A DNA stretch of 64,000 nt, from contig CALSPM010000001.1 of NCBI GenBank assembly GCA_943788235.1, positions 248,001 through 312,000 of the forward strand, written 5' to 3'. The notes below the pieces were generated by a model, which was not told the DNA's origin, searched no databases, and worked only from the letters and a program-made list of their open reading frames with translations. How positions within the stretch are numbered: position 1 is the stretch's first letter; each line of letters starts with the position of its first letter. The translations under genes and the position numbers were made by a program. Of this stretch, positions 57,601 to 64,000 are shown piece after piece. Source of the stretch: an uncultured Cyclobacteriaceae bacterium (GTDB lineage: Bacteria > Bacteroidota > Bacteroidia > Cytophagales > Cyclobacteriaceae).

Positions 57601-59487
57601 ATGATCAGTATTGATAATATTAGTTTTTACCTAGGTGAGCGAATTCTCTATGAGGACGCTTCTTTATTCATCACACCTAAAGACAAAATAGGTCTCATTG
57701 GCCTCAACGGTACGGGTAAATCTACTTTGCTCAAGATGCTGGTGGGAGAGGTAGAATTGGCTTCAGGAAATATTTCTCAAAGTAAAAGCACGTCGATTGG
57801 ATTTTTGAATCAAGATCTACTGTCCTACCAAAGCGATGAACCCATTCTTGAAGTAGCTATGCAGGCTTTTCATCAGGCCCTTGATTTGCAACATCAAATA
57901 GATGTCATTCTTAAGGAAATGGAAGAGAATTACACAGATAAATTACTCCAAAGACTTTCTTTATTGCAGGAGCAGTTTGAAGCGGCTGATGGCTATAGGA
58001 TTCAGTCTCAAGCGGAGGAATTGTTGGAGGGTATAGGATTTAAGACGGCAGACCTTAAACGACCACTTAGAGAGTTTTCGGGAGGGTGGAGGATGCGCGT
58101 TATGTTGGCTAAGTTACTTTTAGAGAAGCCTTCCTTATTGATGCTAGATGAGCCTACCAACCACTTAGATTTACCTTCTATACAATGGATTGAGTCCTAC
58201 CTACAGAGTTATGAAGGGGCGTATATCATCGTTTCTCACGATCGCACCTTTCTCAACAGCACGGTCAATAAAATAGTCGAAGTATATGCGAGTAAACTCA
58301 ATTTGTACTCGGGTAATTACGATTATTATCTTAAAGAAAAAGAATTACGCAATGAAGTACAGCAAAATGCTTTTGAAAATCAACAGCAAAAAATCAAAGA
58401 AGCTGAAAGATTCATAGAGCGATTCAAAGCAAAAGCGACTAAGGCCAAACAGGCCCAGTCCAAGGTAAAGCAATTGGAAAAATTAGATAGGATTGAAGCA
58501 GTTGTTGACGAAAACATGCAGGTCAATTTTAAATTTAATTTTAAGACCCAGTCGGGACGCCATGTAAAAAGACTTCAAGACATTAGTAAGTCTTATGGAG
58601 ATTTAGATATTTTAGAAAAGGCAACTCTCGGTTTACAGCGTGGGGATAAGGTGGCATTGATTGGTGCAAACGGTAAGGGAAAATCAACTGTTTTACGTAT
58701 CATAGCGGGTACCGAAGCCCATGAAGGTCAAGTGGAAACAGGTCACAATGTATTGATGTCCTTTTATGCCCAGCATCAACTGGAGGCGCTTAACATCAAC
58801 AATGACCTCGTTGAAGAGCTTAAACAGGAAGGAACTGGTAAAAATGAGCAAGAATTACGTGGTGTATTGGGATGTTTTTTGTTCAGTGGAGATGAAGTAT
58901 TCAAAAAAATAAAGGTACTCTCCGGGGGTGAAAAATCTCGGGTAGCTCTAGCCAAAGCCTTGATATCTGAAGCCAACTTTTTATTACTCGATGAGCCCAC
59001 TAACCACCTAGATATGCTTTCGGTAGGTATTTTGGTGCAGGCTTTGCAGCAATATGAGGGTACATTTTTGGTGGTTTCACACGACAGGCATTTTATCACG
59101 AAGGTGGCCAACAAAATTTGGTGGATTGAAGATCATCAACTAAAGGAATATCCGGGTACTTATGAAGAATATCAGTGGTGGATGAGTCAGCGTACATCAC
59201 CAACGAAATTGGCTGTAAAAAAAGAGAAAAAATTAAAGACCAAAGTCAAAGAAAAACCAATCAAGTCCAAATCTCAGACGACGTTGAAAAAGCAGATGAC
59301 TGATGTAGAAGACCAAATACAGGAACGAGAGGCATTGATAAAATCTTTAGAAACAGAGATTACCCGACCAGAGATTTATCAGGATAGTGATAAACTTTCC
59401 AAATTAAATGATCAATTTCAAAAAGTGAAGCATGAATTAGATCAATTGACCAAAGAATGGGAAGTTCTGATCTCGTCTACCGAATAA
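57601..59487 (+). CDS. ABC-F family ATPase
   Basis: A 628-residue cytoplasmic protein with two ABC domains and no membrane helices. The first Walker A is GLNGTGKSTLLK near residues 37-48 and the first signature SGGWRMR near 161. The second Walker A is GANGKGKSTVL near 358 and the second signature LSGGEKSRVALAKAL near 440. The two domains are joined by a charged linker at about 240-310, and the C-terminus from residue 540 is a Lys/Glu-rich coiled coil, as in Uup/YdiF-type members. ABC-F proteins act on ribosomes, in translation rescue or antibiotic protection. The exact subgroup cannot be fixed here. Confidence 0.94.
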   Translation: MISIDNISFYLGERILYEDASLFITPKDKIGLIGLNGTGKSTLLKMLVGEVELASGNISQSKSTSIGFLNQDLLSYQSDEPILEVAMQAFHQALDLQHQIDVILKEMEENYTDKLLQRLSLLQEQFEAADGYRIQSQAEELLEGIGFKTADLKRPLREFSGGWRMRVMLAKLLLEKPSLLMLDEPTNHLDLPSIQWIESYLQSYEGAYIIVSHDRTFLNSTVNKIVEVYASKLNLYSGNYDYYLKEKELRNEVQQNAFENQQQKIKEAERFIERFKAKATKAKQAQSKVKQLEKLDRIEAVVDENMQVNFKFNFKTQSGRHVKRLQDISKSYGDLDILEKATLGLQRGDKVALIGANGKGKSTVLRIIAGTEAHEGQVETGHNVLMSFYAQHQLEALNINNDLVEELKQEGTGKNEQELRGVLGCFLFSGDEVFKKIKVLSGGEKSRVALAKALISEANFLLLDEPTNHLDMLSVGILVQALQQYEGTFLVVSHDRHFITKVANKIWWIEDHQLKEYPGTYEEYQWWMSQRTSPTKLAVKKEKKLKTKVKEKPIKSKSQTTLKKQMTDVEDQIQEREALIKSLETEITRPEIYQDSDKLSKLNDQFQKVKHELDQLTKEWEVLISSTE

Positions 59488-59621
59488 GGAAAAATAACAT
59501 CAATTTTATTATGTTATTTCTATAATTTTTATGTAACAAATAAAAATATGGCAATAAAAAAAAGGAAGTAGAAAAATAAAGATGAAAGAATAGTGGTAGC
59601 TCTTAAAGATGTTTATATTAG

Positions 59622-59695
59622 TAGCGAGGAGGGGAGTTGAACCCCTGGCCTCCGGGTTATGAATCCGACGCTCTAACCAACTGAGCTACCTCGCC
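59622..59695 (-). tRNA. tRNA-Met (anticodon CAU)
   Basis: The minus strand folds as a 74-base cloverleaf. The acceptor stem GGCGAGG pairs with CCTCGCT, the D arm is GCTC-AGTTGGTTA-GAGC, and the T arm AGGGG-TTCAACT-CCCCT closes. The anticodon CAT is at 59659-59661 in a TTCATAA loop. The first base pair is G-U rather than the C-A mismatch of an initiator tRNA, so it is an elongator Met, or less likely the tRNA-Ile whose CAU is modified to read AUA. CCA is not encoded. Confidence 0.95.
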
Positions 59696-59797
59696 ATGTC
59701 TTAATGCATACATTTAAAGGAGCGCAATTTAACAACAAATTATTATTAATTATGATTGGGCTAATATTTTTTATTACCTTGTCGAAAATCTTTTTTT

Positions 59798-60181
59798 ATG
59801 AATAAAAGTAAGTTTATAGGAGAATACAGCATCAATGCATCACGGAAAATGTTGTTTCCTTATATCAGTACTGCATCTGGACTTTCGCAGTGGTTCGCAG
59901 ATGACGTCAATATCACAGAAGACAAAGTATATACCATGCTTTGGGATGGCGAGGTAAATAGGGCCAGAATTGTTTCGATCAAAGCCAATCAACATATTAA
60001 ATTTGAGTTTGAGGGAGAAGATGATGACGATTTAAATTCCATCGAAATCCGACTGGAAATGAATGAACTGACCCAAGAGGTTTATATAAAAATTACTGAC
60101 TATTCTGATTTAGATGATCAAGAAGTCTCCGATCTATGGGAAGGTTTGATACATGACTTGAAAGAAATTGTTGGTGGTTGA
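59798..60181 (+). CDS. START-like domain protein
   Basis: A 127-residue protein matching the START-like (SRPBCC/AHSA1-related) family common in Bacteroidota. Typical features are the early SINASRKMLFPYISTASGLSQWFADDV, followed by a beta sheet and a closing helix SDLWEGLIHDLKEIVG. These folds bind hydrophobic ligands in other proteins, but this family has no known role. The LptF/LptG-type permease starts 50 bases downstream on the same strand. Confidence 0.82.
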   Translation: MNKSKFIGEYSINASRKMLFPYISTASGLSQWFADDVNITEDKVYTMLWDGEVNRARIVSIKANQHIKFEFEGEDDDDLNSIEIRLEMNELTQEVYIKITDYSDLDDQEVSDLWEGLIHDLKEIVGG

Positions 60182-60231
60182 TCGTTATAAAACATCTTTG
60201 TTTCTCATTTGAAGAGTAATGTTGAGAGAAA

Positions 60232-61890
60232 ATGAAGAGGCTGGATAAACTCATTCTTAAGTCTTTTATTGGTCCGTTTTTCTTGACAACGATTGTTGCG
60301 ACGTTCATTCTATTGGTCCAATATATGCTCAAATATTTCGACGATTTTGTTGGAAAAAATTTGGGATTCAAAGTTTTTGGAGAGTTACTATTTTATTTCA
60401 GTATCAATATTCTTCCAAATGCACTTCCACTAGGTGTTTTAATTTCCTCTTTGATGACATTTGGTAATCTGGGAGAAAATTTTGAGTTATCAGCCATAAA
60501 AAGTGCTGGTATATCTCTTACTAGGACATTGAGACCTATATTTTTTTTCATTTTGATTTTGACTACAGCTGCATTTTTCTTTAATGATTATGTAGTTCCA
60601 GCAGCCAATCTGAAGGCGTACAGCCTAATCTATGACATCAAACACCAAAAACCTGCTTTAGATATTAAAAAAGGAGTTTTCTACAATGGTATCCCTAATT
60701 ATAGTATCAAAGCCAACGAAAAATTCAATGATAACATTACACTCAAGGATGTCATGATCTATGATCATACACGGAAAAATGGTAATAATTTTGTCATTTT
60801 GGCCGATTCCTCAAGAATGTTTTCAATGTACAACGATAAGTATCTGAAATTAGAACTTTTCGATGGACAATACTTTAATCAACAGGCGACTAAGAATAAT
60901 CGGGTAGATCAATTTCAGCGCACTTCTTTCGATCAAATGTATATGATGTTCAGTCTATCTTCTTTTGATCTTAAAAGAACAAGGGAAGAGCTTTTTCAGA
61001 ATAATAGGCAAATGAAAAATATTGAGGAATTGACAACAGATATTGATTCACTTCAGTCGGAGCAAGAATTAGCATTAATTGGATTACATGAATTTTCTAA
61101 AAAGTATTTGTTCCATCGCCTGGATCGAGAAGGTTATCAAAATGCAAAGCATGATTCTCTGAAGTTGAATAGCGATACCCTGATCGAAAATAATGGCCAA
61201 CATAATCAGTCAAGAAAAGCAAAGGCTTCTTTGATTAACCTTAACTTTTCATCCCGTATTGCTTTTAGCCAATCAAGAGACAGCATCATACTAGAAGATG
61301 TACCGCTAACTTCAAGGCAAAAAATTCGAAAAGAATCAGGAGGGTCTTATTTGTTACCTAAGAATCAATTGAGTAAATTAGGTAAAATGAATCTGAAAGG
61401 CTTGGATTCTTTATTTACTAACGTGCGTAAAAGAGGTGCAATTCTGCAATGGGCGTTAACAAGGATCAGAACCTATAAGGTTAATATTTCAAGCAGTAAG
61501 TCTAAATTAAAGCGACTTAGATTTGAATCGGAGCGATATAAAATCGCCAAATTTAAAAAATACAGTCAGGCTTTTGCTTGTATGGTTATGTTTTTGATAG
61601 GGGCACCGCTTGGTGCCATTATCAAGAAAGGAGGGCTAGGTTTTCCAGTAATTATTTCCATCTTTTTTTATATTTTTTATTACGTCGCCAGCATACTCAG
61701 TGAGAAGTGGGCCGTTGCTGGTTTTGTTAATGGTGCTTATTCTGTTTGGATGGCAAACTTCATCCTATTGCCCATCGGTCTGTTTTTTTTGAGACAAGCT
61801 AGGGTGGATGCGCGACTTTTCGATAATGATTATTATTCAGTCGTGGTTGATAAGTTTAAACAACGCCTGTTCAAAAAATTAAAACATTAA
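60232..61890 (+). CDS. LptF/LptG-family permease (YjgP/YjgQ)
   Basis: A 552-residue membrane protein. Three N-terminal helices at about residues 12-36, 55-75 and 98-122 and three C-terminal helices between about 440 and 530 enclose a long periplasmic part, as in LptF and LptG. GIPNYSIKANE marks the start of the jelly-roll region. The family moves lipopolysaccharide from the inner membrane with LptB. The protein is larger than E. coli LptF because of a charged insertion at about 255-380. Bacteroidota often keep a second paralogue elsewhere, so LptF and LptG cannot be told apart. Confidence 0.9.
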   Translation: MKRLDKLILKSFIGPFFLTTIVATFILLVQYMLKYFDDFVGKNLGFKVFGELLFYFSINILPNALPLGVLISSLMTFGNLGENFELSAIKSAGISLTRTLRPIFFFILILTTAAFFFNDYVVPAANLKAYSLIYDIKHQKPALDIKKGVFYNGIPNYSIKANEKFNDNITLKDVMIYDHTRKNGNNFVILADSSRMFSMYNDKYLKLELFDGQYFNQQATKNNRVDQFQRTSFDQMYMMFSLSSFDLKRTREELFQNNRQMKNIEELTTDIDSLQSEQELALIGLHEFSKKYLFHRLDREGYQNAKHDSLKLNSDTLIENNGQHNQSRKAKASLINLNFSSRIAFSQSRDSIILEDVPLTSRQKIRKESGGSYLLPKNQLSKLGKMNLKGLDSLFTNVRKRGAILQWALTRIRTYKVNISSSKSKLKRLRFESERYKIAKFKKYSQAFACMVMFLIGAPLGAIIKKGGLGFPVIISIFFYIFYYVASILSEKWAVAGFVNGAYSVWMANFILLPIGLFFLRQARVDARLFDNDYYSVVVDKFKQRLFKKLKH

Positions 61891-61894
61891 AGAG

Positions 61895-61925
61895 TTGTAT
61901 TCAAATTTAGTATTGATTAAATTTG
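61895..61925 (+). promoter_or_regulatory. Promoter of rpsO-pnp
   Basis: TTG at 61895-61897 and TAAATTTG at 61918-61925 are spaced by 20 bases, a full match to the Bacteroidota consensus. It lies 50 bases before rpsO. Confidence 0.65.
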
Positions 61926-61974
61926 CGCGTTATTGAAACATAATTGATCCATAGAGTTAATTTTTAAGATATAA

Positions 61975-62244
61975 ATGTATTTAACAGCAGAGAAAAAACA
62001 AGAGTTTTTCAAAACACATGGTAAAGGAACTCAAGACACTGGCGCATCGGAGTCCCAAATTGCTTTATTTACCTACCGCATTAACCACCTTACAGATCAT
62101 TTAAAGGTGAATAAAAAAGACCACTCAACCCGCTTAGGGTTGCTGAAGTTGGTAGGAAAGCGGAGAAGACTTCTCGACTTTCTCTACAAAAACGAAATTG
62201 AGCGATATCGTGCTATAATAGCCAAACTCAATCTAAGAAAGTAA
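61975..62244 (+). CDS. rpsO: 30S ribosomal protein S15
   Basis: An 89-residue primary 16S rRNA-binding protein of normal length. Conserved stretches are GASESQIALFTYRINHLTDHL near residues 23-43, KKDHSTRLGLLKLVGKRRRLLDFL near 47-70, and ERYRAIIAKLNLRK at the end. It precedes pnp, as in many bacteria. A promoter lies just upstream and a hairpin just downstream. Confidence 0.98.
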   Translation: MYLTAEKKQEFFKTHGKGTQDTGASESQIALFTYRINHLTDHLKVNKKDHSTRLGLLKLVGKRRRLLDFLYKNEIERYRAIIAKLNLRK

Positions 62245-62253
62245 TAATATTTT

Positions 62254-62284
62254 AAGGGAGCTGTTTCAAGGTTCCCTTTTTTTT
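62254..62284 (+). terminator. Hairpin between rpsO and pnp
   Basis: AAGGGAGC (62254-62261) pairs with GTTCCCTT (62271-62278), eight base pairs with one G-U and a nine-base loop, and a run of T follows. It may end or reduce transcription between rpsO and pnp; the pnp start is 23 bases after the T run. Confidence 0.75.
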
Positions 62285-62306
62285 CAAATTTTGATTTAAT
62301 AAAATT

Positions 62307-64000
62307 ATGCTTCCATCATTCAAGCAAAAAACATTTTCATTACCTGATGGTACTTCTATCACCATTGAAACAGGTAAATTAGCTAAACAGGCAGACGGAT
62401 CAGCCGTCGTAAAAGTGGGTGACATGATGCTGCTGGCTACCGTAGTATCCAAAAAAACTGCTGGAGATAATGTTGATTTTCTTCCATTATCAGTTGATTA
62501 TCAAGAGAAATTCGCTGCGGCCGGAAAAATACCGGGGGGATTCCTAAAAAGAGAAAGTAGGCTTTCTGATTATGAAATTCTTATATGCAGATTGGTAGAT
62601 AGGGCTCTAAGACCCTTGTTTCCTGATGATTACCATGCAGATACACAGGTAATGATCAGTCTCATTTCGGCAGATCCAAAGATCATGCCTATAGCTTATG
62701 CTGCCCTGGCAGCTTCCGCTGCATTGGCTGTTTCAGACATACCTTTCAATGGACCCATTTCAGAAGCCAAGGTAGCTCAAGTAGCAGGCGCTTATGTAGT
62801 AAATCCTTCTGTAGAGCAAAGCGCGGAAGCTCAAATGGAGTTGATTGTAGCAGGTTCGGCTGATAATATCACGATGGTAGAAGGTGAGTGTAAAGAAGTT
62901 CAGGAAGCAGAAATGCTCGAAGCGATTAAGGTAGCACATGAAGCAATCAAAATCCAATGTGCCGCTCAACTTGAGTTAGCTCAAGAGGTTGGAGCCACCG
63001 AAAAGCGTACATATGATCATGAAAATCATGATTTACCATTGGATGACATGATCAAGGCAGCTTGCTATGATCAATGTTATGCCGTGGCTAAGGAAGGTAT
63101 TGCCAACAAAGAGATACGTAAAGAAAAGTTTGGTGCCATTATTGATACATTTGTTGATGGATTAGGAGAGGATCATCAGTATGATCATTTTTTGATACGA
63201 AAATATTACCATGATGTCCAAAAGGATGCGATTAGAAATTGTGTTATGGATTCAAGTGTCAGATTAGATGGGAGGCAATTAGACGAAATTCGGCCTATTT
63301 GGAGTGAAATAGATTATTTACCAGGTGCACATGGTTCTGCAGTTTTTACAAGAGGAGAAACTCAATCATTGACCTCCGTTACTTTAGGATCTAAAGTAGA
63401 TGAGCAAATGATTGATGGTGCCATGCATTCAGGCTATAACAAATTCATTCTGCATTACAATTTTCCAGGATTTTCTACGGGAGAAGTAAGACCCAATAGA
63501 GGTCCGGGAAGAAGAGAGGTAGGACATGGAAATTTAGCCATGAGGGCTTTAAAGCCTGTACTTCCTATAGAAAGTCCTTATACCATAAGAATTGTTTCAG
63601 ACATACTCGAATCTAATGGATCTTCATCCATGGCTACAGTTTGCGCAGGTACATTGGCTTTGATGGACGCTGGAATTCAAATAACCAAACCTGTATCAGG
63701 AATAGCCATGGGAATGATTTCTGAAAAAGACGGTTCTCGTTACTCGGTGCTTTCAGACATTTTAGGTGATGAGGATCATTTAGGTGATATGGACTTTAAG
63801 GTTACCGGTACACGAGATGGCATCACTGCTTGTCAGATGGACATAAAAGTAGATGGTTTGTCGTATGACATTCTTGAAGAAGCTATGGAGCAAGCCAAGA
63901 AGGGAAGGCTACATATTTTGGACAAGATTACAGATACTATTGAAGTGCCAAGGTCTGAAATGAAACCAAATGCCCCAAGATTGATTTCTATTGTCATTGA
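62307..64000 (+). CDS. pnp: Polyribonucleotide nucleotidyltransferase (PNPase), cut by window edge
   Basis: The frame is open for 564 codons to the right edge, so the gene is 3'-partial. Full PNPase is about 710 residues. The first RNase PH domain is at about residues 10-140, including [16 protein letters not shown], and the helical domain follows. The second RNase PH domain is at about 325-480 with [20 protein letters not shown] and [17 protein letters not shown]. The window ends at the start of the KH domain. The enzyme degrades RNA 3' to 5' by phosphorolysis and belongs to the degradosome in many bacteria. No frame break is seen in the visible part. Confidence 0.97.
   Translation, partial: MLPSFKQKTFSLPDGTSITIETGKLAKQADGSAVVKVGDMMLLATVVSKKTAGDNVDFLPLSVDYQEKFAAAGKIPGGFLKRESRLSDYEILICRLVDRALRPLFPDDYHADTQVMISLISADPKIMPIAYAALAASAALAVSDIPFNGPISEAKVAQVAGAYVVNPSVEQSAEAQMELIVAGSADNITMVEGECKEVQEAEMLEAIKVAHEAIKIQCAAQLELAQEVGATEKRTYDHENHDLPLDDMIKAACYDQCYAVAKEGIANKEIRKEKFGAIIDTFVDGLGEDHQYDHFLIRKYYHDVQKDAIRNCVMDSSVRLDGRQLDEIRPIWSEIDYLPGAHGSAVFTRGETQSLTSVTLGSKVDEQMIDGAMHSGYNKFILHYNFPGFSTGEVRPNRGPGRREVGHGNLAMRALKPVLPIESPYTIRIVSDILESNGSSSMATVCAGTLALMDAGIQITKPVSGIAMGMISEKDGSRYSVLSDILGDEDHLGDMDFKVTGTRDGITACQMDIKVDGLSYDILEEAMEQAKKGRLHILDKITDTIEVPRSEMKPNAPRLISIVI

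Noticed and set aside
1-64000. CRISPR arrays, rRNA operons, prophage, integrases, transposases and attachment sites.
   Set aside because: No regularly spaced repeats, rRNA-like sequence or recombinase motifs were seen. The region looks like stable core chromosome, apart from the gene-poor 52.9-54.3 kb stretch.

Overview
The window is 64 kb of AT-rich bacterial chromosome from a member of the Bacteroidota. The evidence is a PorX C-terminus at the left edge, a gldC gene, a DUF3098 gene between ftsX and uppP, a TonB-dependent receptor with N-terminal carboxypeptidase-like domains, a lipoprotein with a Cys-Ser-Asp-Asp-Asp-Asp export signal, and promoters of the TTG...TAnnTTTG type. Choline uptake and oxidation, NhaB and a membrane pyrophosphatase would suit a salty habitat, but this is inference. 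I cannot fix the order or genus. No rRNA, CRISPR array, prophage or insertion sequence was seen; one tRNA is present.

Layout. 1-7.4 kb: porX end, tsaE and ald, convergent with valS; then an SDR epimerase with an APS-type cysH on the minus strand, and a pterin pair (PTPS-II-type synthase and folE). 7.6-9.9 kb: hppA. 10.4-15.8 kb: an ECF sigma/anti-sigma pair, then ftsX-DUF3098-uppP-truB-ribF-gldC. 16-22.8 kb: a TonB receptor, a voltage-gated potassium channel with a C-terminal zinc ribbon, and a large fasciclin-domain lipoprotein on the minus strand. 23.8-40.7 kb: one long co-directional run, ilvE-ilvD-ilvB-ilvN-ilvC-leuA-leuC-leuD-cimA-leuB-thrA-thrB-thrC, with a possible attenuator directly in front of ilvE. 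40.7-52.9 kb: a rhodanese, a BCCT transporter convergent with a choline dehydrogenase, a CstB-like persulfide dioxygenase with a SulP transporter, an ABC ATPase with a lipoprotein, NhaB and a sorbosone-dehydrogenase-like lipoprotein. 52.9-54.3 kb: no intact gene, but relics of an OmpA-family protein. 54.3-64 kb: an ACSF3-like acyl-CoA ligase, a thiolase, an ABC-F ATPase, tRNA-Met(CAU), a START-like protein, an LptF/LptG permease, rpsO and a pnp gene cut by the right edge.

How genes work together. The ilv-leu-thr block makes valine, leucine, isoleucine and threonine. It has a citramalate synthase and no threonine deaminase, so isoleucine probably starts from pyruvate, with LeuC/D/B serving both chains. 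BCCT plus choline dehydrogenase fit glycine betaine formation, although betB is not here. The CstB-like enzyme and SulP look like a sulfide/persulfide module.

Most notable. Three genes (ribF, the TonB receptor twice, ilvD) each carry an extra base that breaks the frame, although the sequence on both sides of each break is well conserved. All four lesions lie between 15.0 and 25.0 kb and all are +1. Assembly error is the simplest explanation. I found no convincing new biological system. The best leads for a second look are the ilv leader, the PTPS-II/FolE pair, the OmpA relic and the shared frameshift pattern.
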